The notes: a model not told the origin generated them from the sequence alone. A stretch of DNA of 64,000 nt from Neoscytalidium dimidiatum (GCA_037367355.1 CM074698.1:1674001-1738000), one strand, 5' to 3'. Shown: positions 1 through 11,650, counted from the first letter of the stretch. A program made the numbers and translations.

Positions 1-2018
1 CGCAATATCCAGATACCCACCGCGAAGACATCGGGAGCGTCGAGAAGAGTCGATATTATGATAGCAGGACGGATTTACAAGAGAGATTTGAAAAAGGGCC
101 CGGCTGATAAGGGGGAGTGGCCGAGGAAGCAACATGCGAGCCAATGACAATGGCGAGTAAGAGAAGGACTCTGGAAAATGTACCACTGAGGCGCAAGAGA
201 GCAAGAGACGGAGGTTTCTATGACATCACTACTAGCCATCTTCGGATCGGCCAAGAAAAGATGTACCTCCTGGACGCTCGCAGCGAGAACGAGCAGCCAG
301 TCGTTTCCCGGATTGAACGGACCCTGATCTTCATGGCTTCGGAGGACAAGGACGGGTCGAGGAGACAGTATTTGTCACTCGCCACTGCATCTGTCCTCCG
401 GTCGGGTAGAGGTCCCCGCACGGAAGAGACGATTTTGATTCATCGGTAGGAACAACTTGGACGTTATAGCTGTCAGCTGACCATTGAGACGACGAAGTAA
501 GGAGCAGAAGTTAAAAGAAAAGACGACCAATGAAAGAGGCTGGATTGGAGTGAGGCGAAAGGAAGTTGTAGAGCAGAGAAGAAAGCTCGTTATCGGTCAT
601 GGATTTCCACGATGCCTCTTGCAGCAGCCGACATCCCCCCTTTGGCAGCTGCAGCTAACTTACGAGCCTTGCATTCATGCAACCGCCCACCTGCAGAAAC
701 CGACGAGGAACTGGACCGCTGCGAGCAACCCGCCGGGACGGCAACGCTTCTGCCGCAGGAAGCTGCATGTTCTCATGCAACGAAGCTTCTACCGGGCTTA
801 ACCGTCGCTTTTGCATCTTCCACGCATTCACCACCGCTGGTCCTGGTCAGCCCAAACGGGCAATACGCCTGGCGTCAAGTATGGGCCCCCTCCCTCCCGC
901 CCTCCGATAAGCCGCAAAAACGCCGGCTTGCGGCTGGCGGCGGGCGGCCTGCTGCCTTGCTTTCCACTCCCCCTCGATTCTCCGGCGGGCCAACTCGTCA
1001 TGCCAGGCAGTCCTCGCTCGCCCTCGATCGCTAGGAGTCCTGGGAGGTCTGGCCGTCGGCGCAAAGGGCCGTCGTGATCGAACGGGGCCGGCCGCCTCCA
1101 TGGACGGAGCGCTAGACAGCAGTCTCGCTCCTAGGCCGGTTGTGGCATATCACCGTCCAGACCAAGATTTCGGGGACTGGTGGCAGAAGTTGGCCTGAGC
1201 CCTCTCGCCTTGGTGGTCCCCTCTTTTCTACTTTGCTGAGGGAGGCAAGTGGGCAGGTAGGCAGGCGCTCGACAGCCCCGCCGGGAGATGCACGATTGAG
1301 TTTATTGAGCGGTTCGCTTAGGAGGGCCTCAGGCATCCGTGGGCGCAACGGGGCGCTGGTGGTATGGGGGTTGGTTTGTGTGTAGTGTGATGCGGCTAGG
1401 GGAGGCTGGGCGGGCAACAGAAGCAGGGGGCGGTAGGGCCAACAACCCTGGGCTTGGGAGGGCGGAGAGAGGAGGGAGGAGGGGAGTGTGACGGCTCAGG
1501 ATATATGCGGGCGCATTGACTCGCGGCGCGGCGGGCGTGGGTATCCACAGCGCTAGATGTCGCAGGGCGCTAGACAGGTCGTCTCGGGCCGTTGGTCGCT
1601 CTCGGTGCTCAGTGCTGGGGCGGGTCGTGCGGTTCGTTTGGAGGAGGTGGAGGTCGGTCGCGCAGCTGGCCAGCCGGGGGTAACCCAGAGGCCGGGGTGG
1701 TCGGCTGGCAGCGTGCCCGCAGTGTCGTCGTCCCTTTTGAGCTGCTGCGCGCACGCCATTAGCTCGAGATTGCGCCAGGCGCTGCAGGTGCTGGTGGCTG
1801 CTATCGAAGGCCGGCTCGACATTCCACCAAGATTTCCAGAAATTCTAGAACGACGTGGCTATCTCAGCGCGAAGAGGGGGCGACCCTGGGGCAGAGCTCT
1901 CTGGCGTAGGCGCGCGAGGGACAGCCCGCGGCTGTTTTGCCGGTTGCGTCGCTGGCGGCACTGGTCAGCTGGCGGCACACGAGCGGACGGGACCATCTCG
2001 AGGCTTGGCGCTGCTAAG

Positions 2019-2043
2019 GCAGGCGGGCAGGCGGGCAGGCGGG
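2019..2043. repeat. Tandem octamer (GGCGGGCA)n
   Basis: About three copies of a GC-rich octamer. The reverse-complement unit recurs as a tandem array near 19.61 kb. Confidence 0.7.
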
Positions 2044-2550
2044 TGAAGGGTGGTGGGTGGTGGGTTTGGAGCACCTCGATTTCTCCTCCTCTCGCGCTGC
2101 CGCTTCCCAGGCGCGGTGAAACCGGAGAAACTGGCACGCTGCGGCGGCACCCGGGCGATCGCAGCGCGTAGCGAGGGCGCTGTGGGCAGCAGCTGTCGCG
2201 CCGACGCAGAAGAGCTGGTGGTCGTCTCCGTCGGCGGAGCTGCTGTTAGCTGTGGACGGAGCAGCAGGACCAGCGGCAGCAGGACCAGCAGAGAGAGAGA
2301 CAGCGCAGCGGTTGAACGCGGGCTTACGGCCGGGTAGACAAGGCCCGCGCGAGTAAGCCACCCTCTTTTACCCGGCCGGCGAAGCAGCCACGATGCTGGG
2401 TTGTTGATGGCTTGATGGGCGCGGCAGGTGGCAGACGGCGGGTGGCTGGCGTTGGCAGCAGCATGCCATGGGGAATGGCATGATGACGGCTCACGGCTCA
2501 CGGCAACTCGCAGCCTGCAGCAGCAGGGTGCAGGGAGGGGAGGCCGCGGA

Positions 2551-2606
2551 TGCTGCTGCTGTTGCTGCTGTTGCTGCTGTTGCTGCTGTTGCTGCTGCTG
2601 CAGCAG
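2551..2606. repeat. Trinucleotide/hexanucleotide microsatellite (TGCTGT/TGCTGC)n
   Basis: About 56 bases of alternating TGC and TGT triplets ending in a small CTGCAG-centred palindrome. Read in different frames it gives poly-Ala or poly-Cys, which explains the long spurious frames across it. Confidence 0.85.
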
Positions 2607-3540
2607 CGAAACACCATCCAGAGCTGATAAGAATACGAATGTGGGAGCAGTGTGGGTTGTGGGCAGCCCAGCGCAGCACCACCGTCAATCAGCGACCGCG
2701 AGCTCGACGCCCGGCCCGCACCGAGGCTCTGGGGGGGCCCCCTTGCCCGCTGATTGCAACGTCACAGCTCATCCAGGAACCGTCCCGTAGCGGGACCTCC
2801 ACGCGGTCCGTGTTCCTCCAGGCGCGCCCTGTTGTGCCGGCCTGCTGCTGTTGCCGGCTGGAGCACTGCCTCCTGCTAGGACCATTGCTGCTGCAATCCA
2901 TCACAAAAGGGCATCGTCCGCCGAAGCGCCAACTCCTCTTGCGATCGCCCACGCATGTGAAAGCCCCGGCCACCCAGCCCTGCCGCCTGTCAGGCACCAC
3001 GACCACACTGTCTTCATGCCGGGTCCCAGGGACGTGCCTGCTGGCGCCCTGTGAGCCATCGAAGATCTCTGCGCCTTGTGTCACTGTCTCACAAACGGAC
3101 GCTGTCCGCTCGAGCCACCGCCAGCGCACCGACACTTTTTTCTTTTCTTTTTTTTTTTTTTTCGGAGACGGTCGTCTCTACAGCGTGGGGGGAGAGTGTT
3201 GGACGGCTCCGGGACTGCCGTCAATGGCTGTGGAAAGACGATCACCAACACCGCCGAGAGAAGGGCCAGATTGACTAGAGTCATGGACTGCTTTGCGGAT
3301 ACGAGTGCTGTGTTACAGCTTGCGAGCTGGGTAGTCCATGGGGCGAAATTTTTTTTTTTTATTCTCTCTCCCTTCCTATTCAGAAATTCTCTCATTGCCC
3401 ATCACGCCCATCTCCTGGAACATGACACAATGAACCTGACATGCAATCCACCGACACGGTTTTCCGGGAGCCGACAAGTACCGAGAGATCAACACGGCTC
3501 GTCTCTCCCTTGCTCCTTGCACAAAACTTGCCCCTCACCA

Positions 3541-5697
3541 TCATCCCACGAGACCAGACCATACCCGACGAGCGATGCCCGCGAGGCCCAAGCTCGGCTT
3601 CGCCTTCGGCTTTGCTGCTTCGACCGCCTTCTGCCGCCGCTCGAGCTCATCGAAGATGAACGCCTCGCTGAAATCCATGTCCTCGGGACGCACGATTTTG
3701 GTCTTGTACCACCACTTGTAGGCAAAGTAGTCGAACACGAACAGCGGAGCCGCGATATACGTCGCGAAGAAATTCTCTGCGCCGGGCTTGGCATCGAACG
3801 GGAACACTGCCAGGTAGAACTCGGCCGACATGATCAGGAAGATGACCAGGAGGCCCAGGTACTGGCTCCATGGCGCGAACACGTCGTGGAAGGGCAGCGT
3901 CTTGTGGTCGATGCCCTGCGCCTTGAGCCCCTTGCGGAACCGGATATGCATCCAGTAGATGGTCGCCCATTGCAGGAAGCCGCTGATCCCCACCTGCGCG
4001 TGCGGAATCGGAGTTAGCCATGCGTGTGATGATTTTTTTTTTTTTCGGGGTGGTGGGGAGTTGCTATTATTGTTGCTATTATTGGGAGCAGCGCTTACCA
4101 GCGACGAGAACCAGTTGTACACCTGCTCCGCGGTGGAGTTGCAGTTCAGGTAGCAAAGACCGCCGCCCAGAATCATGCTAATGGTCATGGCAACATATGG
4201 GCGGCCCTGGCCATCCTTGCGCCCAAACACTGGATGCACCCACTTCAAGTCGGACAGCGCACAGAGCGTGCGGGATGCGATGTATGCGGAAGTGATGCCG
4301 CAGGATATCACCGTGATCAGGATGAAAGCATTGAGCGCGTGCGCAAGTCCGAAGAGGTTGCAGGCCCTGATCGCAAGGACGAAAGGCGAGGCAAGAGTTC
4401 CAGAAGCATTCACGAGATTCGGCTCGTTGTACGGAATGCACATGCCAACAAGCCCTGCCCACCGTGTGAGTCCTGGGGGTTTCATGGCGAGAATGCGGCG
4501 ACACTTACAGATATTGACCACGAAAAAGGTGAACATGCGCCAGAAAAGCGGCCGAACGGAGCGCTTCACAGTTTCGCGGGGATCCTTGGCCTCTCCAGCC
4601 ATGACAGCAATATGCTCTCCTTTGCCCAATCAGTGGGAGCCAAGTTGAGGGTGCGGACACATCACCTACCACCGCCGAAGCTGAAACCAGCCTGCACAAA
4701 AGCTGCTGCAATCCCTCTGATCCCATTCACGAAGGCTCCGGGGTCCTTCCAATATCTGAATTCAATTGGACCGTGTGTAGCTGGGATGCCGCCGCTGGTC
4801 ATGATGATCATGAAGAAAATGATGGCAACAAGCGCGAGGCACTTCAGGAAGGAAAACCAAAATTCCACCTCGCCGTACAGCTTGACCGGCCAAATGTTGA
4901 TGAAAACAATGATGGCCAGGAAAATTGTAATCCATGCGGCCAGTGGGACTTTGTATGAGGTCTCCCAGTAGTGGAGGACTGAGATGCATGCCGTGATTTC
5001 TGCAGGAATGATCCTAAGAATCGGTTAGTGCGAGAAGGTGCTACTATCACGGCAGAAGGATCTCACATCACCCACTGAGAAACGTTAGCCAACCGTGCGG
5101 AGTTCCAAGAACAACCCAGAGATGCTCACATTAAACCAGAAGTTTATCCCGATGGCGAATCCGAGAGCGGGATCGACGTATTCGCCAGCTTGGCGCGTGA
5201 AACCGCCATGCACTGGTTTGTACGCCGTCATCTCGCCGATGGAGGTGTACATGATGTACACAATCCACCTACGATCCACAGTCAGTGCTAAGGCACCGGG
5301 TAGCTGAGCTCCCTTGACTCACGCCATGATGGTATAGGAAACGGCGATTCCTCCCGGCCCGGCTACGGTCCGCAGCGTCAGCAAAGCCCACCGCGCAATA
5401 AATCTTTCTCGTCTTTTCCTCTCACTTACCTTTCACCAGCGCACTTCCTGTTCCGACCCAAAGACCAGTCCCGATACCAGCACCGAACGCCATCATCATA
5501 ATCTGACGCCTCTTCAACGATCGTTCATATCCGACCTCGACGATGTCGACGGTGCCGACACCTCTTTCGGAGGTATCGGGTGATGATTCCACGGCAACGT
5601 TAGCAGCGTCCTTCTTCTCGTTTCCAGTACCAGAGTCTTGCAACGCCGAGGACGGCACCGTAGTGGCGAGTTCGTGCTCAGGAGCGGATTGAGCCAT
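3541..5697 (-). CDS. Amino acid permease (APC superfamily, fungal AAP/YAT family)
   Basis: Predicted 12-TM proton-coupled amino acid permease of the plasma membrane. The ATG at 5697 opens a soluble N-terminus, followed by TM1 with the family motif FGAGIGTGLWVGTGSAL. Later segments include SIGEM, IIPAEI, SFGGGEHIAVMAGEAKDP and WVHPVFGRKDGQGRP-type loops. Inferred exons (minus strand): 5697-5430, 5362-5323, 5268-5130, 5074-5067, 5013-4670, 4619-4509, 4454-4099 and 3993-3541, giving 572 residues, a usual length for the family. The fourth exon is only 8 nt but is needed to link FWFN to WVMIIPAE. The intron at 3994-4098 is slightly longer and contains poly-T and TTATTG repeats. The gene is divergent from the HAD hydrolase and DAO-type oxidoreductase to its right. 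Substrate specificity cannot be read from sequence. Family call is secure; the exact splice sites are inferred. Confidence 0.9.
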
Positions 5698-6494
5698 GGC
5701 TGTCGCCGAAGAACACCACGGAAATTCCCAGGTCTACAGCGGCAAAAAACGTGGAAGAACTGCTCTTGAGAAGCTCGGGGGCATCGCAGATACAACTAGT
5801 ACCCCGCTATCAGTCTATCTCCAGGACCTCGATGCTCGATCAAGCTCAAGGTGGCAGCAGCGACGTCCTGGTATGGTCGCATCTACCTGCATACGTCAAC
5901 CTCCCCCCGCCAGTGCCGCAGCTCGTGGCGACTCGACCAGAGAGAAACCTCCGACATGGTACCTATCGAAGCAACAGGTGCGGAGGATCCGACCAGGACG
6001 AACGCTGTCTGGGAATAGGGCGGGAAGGTGGACGCGCAAAGCTTTCACCAAGCAGGAGAAGAGGCGGCCTCGGCAGAGCTTGAATCGCGTCCTATCACCG
6101 AAGCGTGCTACGGCGCAGAAGCTGCTTGCTTGTCGGACGATAGCGCGCAGACGCGTGGTGCTCTCGCATTCACCCGCGACGCGGTGACTCGGCGAGCAGC
6201 TTCACGTGGCCGAGAGTTGTCCAGGCAAAGGTGGGGTTTAGTCCAGCTGCTCTGCGTGCAAGGGCCCTGGAGATCCTATCCGCGCCGCCGTTGGAGGGGC
6301 AGGGGAGGGGCGCACCAAGGCTTGGGGGATCCGCATTGCGCCAGCGAGGTCGGAAACACTGATATCACCTGGCTTGCTCATCTAGGCCATTAATTCTTCG
6401 ACGCAGCTTTCAATTTCCTCTCGATTCGACCTTGCTCCTCGGGCTCTCTCTTTCATTCCAGCCGTCGGACGACAGCACTCTCACGACATCTGCA
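5698..6494. other. Divergent intergenic region
   Basis: About 0.8 kb between the start codons of the permease (-) and the HAD hydrolase (+), so presumably both promoters. Short frames here show no protein features. A pyrimidine-rich stretch lies just before the HAD start. No clear TATA element was seen. Confidence 0.6.
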
Positions 6495-7290
6495 ATGCCT
6501 GCTGCTACGAAGAAGCACGTCGTCTTTGACGTCGTCGGCACCTGTGTGGGTTACGATGTCTGGTTCGACGCCATCGCCTCGCAGCTGGGCGAGCGTTTCG
6601 CCAAAGAAGGTATCAAGCCGCGACTGTTCGCCTTTGCCTGGATGGAGGCGGCCGAGCGCGAGTACACATACCTCTCCCTCTCCGGCCGCTACACAGTCTT
6701 CTCCAACGTGCAGGCCGCGCTCTTCTACCGGATGCTCTACCAGGCCGGCATCGCCGAGCCGCGAAAGTTCGCCAGCGACGACGACCTCAAGGTGCTGATG
6801 GACGCGTACAACAACCTCAAGATGCGCGAGGGCGTGCCGGAGATGTTCGCCAAGCTGCGCGACGCTGGCTTCACCTGCTGGTGCCTGACAGCCGGCGACA
6901 GGAAGCGCGTTGGGGGCTACTTCGCGAAGGCGGGTGTGCCGATGCCCGAGGACAACTTCATGAGCTGCGACTCCAGCGGCATTGGAAAGCCAGACCCCAA
7001 GGCCTACGAGCCGGCTCTCAAGGCGCTGGGTGATGGCGAGAAATGGTTTGCGGCTGCGCATATGTGGGACGTGTCTGCTGCGCGGACGGTCGGGTAAGTT
7101 CCATCCCCTATTCCATTAATGCTACCATTCTGCCTCGATTGCTGACCAATCGCGTTTGCCGCATAGGTTCAAGGGCGCGTACACGAGCGTGTGGGAGAAG
7201 GAGCCGTGCACGGAGATCTTTGGCGAGATGGACGTGATGGCAGAGACGCCGCTGGAGATGGCAGACAAGATCATCGCGGCATCGTCATAG
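6495..7290 (+). CDS. Haloacid dehalogenase-like (type II) hydrolase
   Basis: A 240-residue HAD-superfamily hydrolase encoded by two exons, 6495-7093 and 7167-7290. The 73-nt intron has a GTAAGT donor and joins ..ARTVG to FKGAYTSVWEKEP. Motif I is VVFDVVGTC with the expected nucleophile Asp12, in the FDxxGT form of 2-haloacid dehalogenase-like proteins. Motif II is CLTAGD, motif III the Lys in GIGKPDPKAYEPAL, and motif IV lies around AAHMWDVSAARTVGFKG. A helical cap sits between motifs I and II. The start was chosen because it is the first ATG that places motif I close to the N-terminus. Fungal members are usually cytosolic and of unknown substrate; true dehalogenase activity should not be assumed. 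It lies head-to-tail with the DAO-type oxidoreductase about 600 bases downstream. Confidence 0.88.
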
Positions 7291-7891
7291 CTGAAGCCGA
7301 GCGTATCTAACACAAGATTAGAAAAAAAAAAAAGCAAATAACCATAAATATCCTGCCTAGCCACACATAGCACTAGCTGGCCATAGCTCCCGCGGTTGAG
7401 ATTTGCCGGTCTATCGATAGGCCAGCATCGCCCTTCTCCGATCCCTGAATGCCGTTCTCCGGTCTGATACGAGCGCGGGCCGCAGCGATCTCTCCGCTGG
7501 CGGCCAGTAGCCCTCTTTTGCGCAATGGCTCTCCCACCTTTCGCTGCAAAATGACTGGACGCGCAGAGACCGTCGAGCTGCTTGTTTGGAAAAGTGCGCG
7601 TCTCCCCGCAATCCACGGACCCGCGCGCGCTGCCACGCCCCGATGTCGGAATTGATGTCGCGGTGGTCGAATGATATTCTCTCCTTAGCAAATCCAAAGT
7701 CTTGACTGCTTCCGAACATCGATTTCTCCATATATACACATCTAGAACGCGTATCGTGACCGTGTGTATCTCGCGGGCGTTCATTGATTCAGTGATATAT
7801 GCATCAATAGACCCTTGCAGCGGAACAACAACGACAACACCACCACCACCTTTCTGCCACGCTATCCCACCGCAGCACCCAACTCGCCAAG
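7291..7891. other. Intergenic region between HAD hydrolase and DAO-type gene
   Basis: About 0.6 kb holding the HAD 3' end (poly-A run at about 7321) and the promoter of the oxidoreductase. Short frames on both strands show no features. A CA-rich leader precedes the next start codon. Confidence 0.6.
7731..7738 (+). promoter_or_regulatory. TATA-like element upstream of DAO-type gene
   Basis: TATATACA in a context free of other AT-rich sequence, about 155 bases before the inferred ATG at 7892. Position suits a fungal core promoter; no transcript evidence. Confidence 0.35.
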
Positions 7892-10800
7892 ATGACGACT
7901 CCCGCCGAAACGGCGCAAGCCCGCCTCTCGCAGATCCAAGACAGCGTCAAGCCGCCGTCCTCGTCGATATACTCGACGGAGCCCTCGACCGAGCACGCGC
8001 CGTACCCCTACCCAGTGCCCAACCCGGTGACGCCGTTCTGGCGCACGCCGGAGGCGCTGCACGAGCTCGACAGCGCGCGCACGACGGCCGAGCTGCCCGC
8101 CGAGGCCGACGTGGTCATCGTCGGGGCGGGCTACGCGGGCGCGTCGACGGCGTACCACCTGCTCAAGGACAACCCAAACCCGCCCAAGATGGTGATCCTG
8201 GAGGCGCGGGAGGCGTGTTCGGGGGCGACGGGGAGGAACGGTAAGTAGCAGCGAATCAAGAACATGATCCAATTCTCCCCTATCTACACACACACACACA
8301 CGCCCGGGGGAGGGAATGGGGGAAAGAACAATGGGATTGAAAACTAAGTATATACGTGTTTGTTGCAGGCGGCCACCTCAAGCCCGACGTCTACTTCCAG
8401 GTGCCCAAGTACACGGCGCTCTTCGGGGCGGCGGCGGCGGACGAGCTGGCGCTGTTCGAGGCGTCGCAGGTGCTGGCGGTCAAGGAGCTGGTCGAGCGCG
8501 AGGCCATCGACTGCGACTTCGTGCTCACGCGCGCCGTCGACGTGTGCCTGGACGCCGGGCACGCGGCCAGGTGCGCGCGCGAGTACCGCGAGCTGCAGGC
8601 CGCCGGCCGCCCCTCGGTGCGCGACGTCTTCCTCGCCGAGGGCGAGGCCGCCGAGACGGTCTCCGGGGTCAAGGGCGCCAAGTGCGCCTTCACCTTCACG
8701 GCTGGGTCTGTCTGGTGAGTTTTTCGATCCTTTCTCCCCTTTCCTTTCCGTTTCCTTTTCTTTTTTTTTTTTGGTTTTCCCTGTTCTCTTTCGTTGCCCG
8801 CTGGTCATCGTTCCGCTGCGCTGGGAATCTGCTCGCATGCCGCCGCCGCCGCCGCAGGAGCAATAAATTGCGGAAGGAATTGGGGACCCCCCGGGGGTGC
8901 ATCGTACCTACGGGCCCGTCTTGCCGAACGCACGCACGCACGCACGCACACACACAAAAACGATTTCAGAGGAGGCACCGAGGACAACGAATGCGATGGC
9001 GCGGGGAAATAAGCTTTTTTCGTCCGGTGGGATTCCCGCGCCATTCGTTGCGCTTCCTCCCTTGACCGGTGGGGTTTGGGTTTGGATTTGGGTGGGGGGA
9101 AGGGAACATGGAACGCGGCATTGTCAGCTATTTCTCCCTCGCCACTCTCTTTCGGCTCTGCCTCTTCTACCGTCCTCGCGCTCCGGCTTCATCCTCGTTC
9201 CGAATAACCTCCGTTTCAAGAAATGAAAGACTGGGGAGGGGGAGGAGCCCGGGCGGAACGAATTGGCTGCCCGTTGCGGAGGTGGTAGGTGGCTTGGGAC
9301 GGTGCTCCGTCGGGATGGCGTTTTTAGATGCGGCTGGCGTCGGTCGGCCGGTCAGTCGGCTCGGGTAGAGCAGGGTGAAGGCGGTCGGAACAGAGCGAAA
9401 AGAGAAAGGCGAGAGGCGGAGGAAAGGGACGGGGAGTGGAAATTAAACAAAGGAAAGGGGACTGTTTGAAGGGTAGGACGGGAGTGGAGGCGGAGCGGCC
9501 GAGAGAACGAGCAAAAGAGGCGGCGGGGTAATAGTGTGTGTGTGAGGCGTCGCGGAGCACAGCGAGGATGAGGCTAGAATGGGGTGGGAGGAAGAGGAGT
9601 AGAAGGAGGAGGAGGAGGAGGAGGAGGAGGAAGAGGAGGAGCAGCGCAACCCAGCGCAACCCAGCGCAGCGCATCGCAGCGCATCGCATCGCATCGCAGC
9701 ACCGGCGGGCCTTGTCCTTTGCTCTCTGCAACTGTCGAAGAAGGAGAGGATTCATCCGTGACTAACGATTCGCTCCGCGCTACAGGCCGTACAAGCTGGT
9801 CATGCACCTCCTCGCGCAGGCCGTGTCGCGCGGCGTCAACCTGCAGACGCACACCCCCGTCACCAGCGTGTCCGAGGCGCGCGACCAACGGGGCTGCTGG
9901 ACCGTCAGCACCCCGCGCGGCCGGCTGCGCGCCAAGCACGTCGTCTACTGCACCAACGCCTACACCGCCGGCCTCGCGCCCCAGTACCGCGACAAGATCA
10001 TCCCCGTCAAGGGAATCTGCAGCAGGATCGCTGTGCCCGAGGGCGCCAGCAAGCCCCATCTGCCAAACACCTACAGCGTACGTAAAAGAATGCCCATAAC
10101 GCCATCCGCTCCCGCGAGCACCCCATGCCCTGCCTGCCCTAACCGAGTAGCACCCGCACGCAGTTGAGGTACGCCCCGGGCATCTACGACTACCAGATCA
10201 CCCGCCCGGACGGCAGCATCGTCATCGGCGGCGCCAAGCAGTGGTTCTGGCACGACCGCAGCCACTGGTACGGCGTCACTGACGACGCCTCGCTCATCGA
10301 GCCCGCGAAGCAGCACTTCCCGCGCTTCATGCAGCGCAACTACCGCGGCTGGGAGAACAGCAATGCAGAAGTCGATAAAATATGGACCGGCATCATGGGC
10401 GTAAGTCAACACCCCCTCCACCTGAGTGCACCCACCTAGCTGCGTCCAGCCCACCACCAGAGTCGTATTGAGCATCGTGCGGTGCAATCGCGCAATGCTC
10501 ACCACATCTCGCTTGCATCTCATCTCCTCCCATCGCCCACCTGTTGTTCCATACAAGAGAGAGAGAGAGAGAGAGAGAGAGGAACAGGCGAAAGCCAAAA
10601 AAAAAAAAATTGAAACATCTGAAGATTCCCGTTACGTGTCGTTTGCCGGCACGAGCAGCGCAACAGTGTGGCAGGGAGACTCTGGAGCTAACCCTTTCCC
10701 AAATTGCGACAGTACACCGCCGACATGATGCCACACATCGGTGAGGTGCCGTCCAAGCCGGGCCAGTTCATCATGGCCGGCTTCAACGGGCACGGCATGC

Positions 10801-10949
10801 CCTTGATCTTCCTGTCCTCCAAGGGCCTGGCCAAGATGATCCTCGACGGCGTCCCCTTCGAGCAGACCGGCATCCCGCGCCTGTTCAAGACGACGGCCGA
10901 GAGGCTGGCCAGCGACGAGAACCTGATCCTGAACAGCAAGCCGCAGTAG
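7892..10949 (+). CDS. FAD-dependent oxidoreductase, DAO (D-amino acid oxidase-like) fold
   Basis: Predicted flavoenzyme of 486 residues that would oxidise an amine or amino acid substrate; the substrate is unknown. Exons: 7892-8240, 8369-8714, 9786-10077, 10164-10400 and 10713-10949. The Rossmann motif VVIVGAGYAGASTAYHL is at about residues 74-90 and is followed by the conserved ACSGATGRNGGHLKPDVY region. Exon 3 carries HVVYCTNAYTAGLAP and IIPVKGICS. Exon 5 begins TADMMPHIGEVPSKPGQF and contains AGFNGHGMPLIF, typical of the FAD-binding C-terminal lobe. This matches the fungal GlpA/DadA-like DAO family. Intron 2 (8715-9785) is about 1,071 nt and intron 4 (10401-10712) about 312 nt. Both are far longer than usual in this window and full of simple repeats, yet protein continuity across both is good. 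Neighbours are a HAD hydrolase and an amino acid permease. Confidence 0.88.
8285..8301. repeat. (CA)n microsatellite in intron 1 of the DAO-type gene
   Basis: Short CA dinucleotide run inside the intron 8241-8368. Confidence 0.8.
8927..8955. repeat. (CGCA)n/(CA)n microsatellite in long intron
   Basis: Tetranucleotide CGCA array passing into CA repeats, inside the 1,071-nt intron of the DAO-type gene. Confidence 0.8.
9590..9702. repeat. (GGA)n followed by GCGCA/CGCAT tandem repeats in long intron
   Basis: A purine (GGA)n tract to about 9640 passes into pentamer-like GCGCA and CGCAT units to about 9702, inside the long intron about 80-190 nt before its acceptor. The plus strand is strongly purine-skewed in the first half. 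Confidence 0.8.
10556..10581. repeat. (GA)n microsatellite in intron 4 of the DAO-type gene
   Basis: About 13 GA units in the 312-nt intron 10401-10712, followed closely by a poly-A run. Confidence 0.85.
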
Positions 10950-11262
10950 GCGCAGCCCGCGGGCGGCGGGGAGGAGGAGGAGGAGGAGGAGGAAAAGACG
11001 GGAGATGGCACTAATAAATTTAGAACGTAATGCGCGGGCCGTGGGAGAATCGTTCGACGTGACTCGTTGTTGCGACGAACGAAACATGTCATGGCGTTAG
11101 TGCTGAATCGATGGACTGACACGCCCTGCGGGCGTTCGGTGTGGCTGAGCGTTTAGAGTCTGTTAGCATCTGGCATTGAACATGCCAATTTCGAGAGCTT
11201 CCCTTCCCTGATTCACGGTGTCCGCTATCATCAGGGCATTGAAGGAGAATCCAAGCAGTGAG

Positions 11263-11287
11263 AAAAAAAAATTTTTTTTTTTTTTTT
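11263..11287. repeat. A9/T16 homopolymer junction (palindromic)
   Basis: Nine A followed directly by sixteen T, so at least nine base pairs can fold back perfectly or form a rigid A-tract. Could also be a pair of inverted poly-A tails. Confidence 0.8.
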
Positions 11288-11650
11288 GGCAATCTTGCAG
11301 AATCATGCGAGCAAATGTCGAAATCGTGACGGAGATGAGAAGACAGAGGGGAAGTGCCACGGAGCGGACCGACGAGGGACGGGTTTTCGCTGCTGCAGCA
11401 ATGCGGCTGAATCAAGCTGCAGCCTCAAAGGGCCTTTCACTGGGCGACCTCGACGGGCAAATCCACCCGCATCGACTCGAGATGGCCAGAGCCCAGACCA
11501 TCGTATGTTTTGGGGATCGTCTGACAGCTACGGCCGTACCCGCGTGGAGCCTGCACGTCCTGTCACGGACCAGCAATGTCCGAGAGCTCGTTCGCAACTG
11601 ATCATGGTGGAGAAGACAGTCTGCGAGATAGCTTGGAGGGCCCCTCTTTC

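Larger units (their letters stand above)
1..3540. other. Gene-free GC-rich region with low-complexity tracts
   Basis: No open frame here has recognisable protein similarity, splice-supported continuity or coding-like composition. Overlapping frames of 60-270 codons occur on both strands, as expected in GC-rich low-complexity DNA. The longest frames run through simple repeats and homopolymers and translate to poly-Ala, poly-Cys or poly-Phe. The segment lies downstream of the permease gene, which points left, so it holds that gene's 3' flank and probably regulatory DNA of a gene beyond the left edge. Confidence 0.6.

Noticed and set aside
2468..3274. A 268-codon frame in the left region
   Set aside because: It depends on reading through the TGC/TGT microsatellite (poly-Ala) and a poly-T run (poly-Phe). 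No similarity, no splice support.
6453..7061. A 202-codon minus-strand frame
   Set aside because: Antisense shadow of the HAD hydrolase, which has all four catalytic motifs on the plus strand.
8927..8955. Repeat arrays considered as a CRISPR-like structure
   Set aside because: They are simple microsatellites without unique spacers, in a eukaryotic intron.
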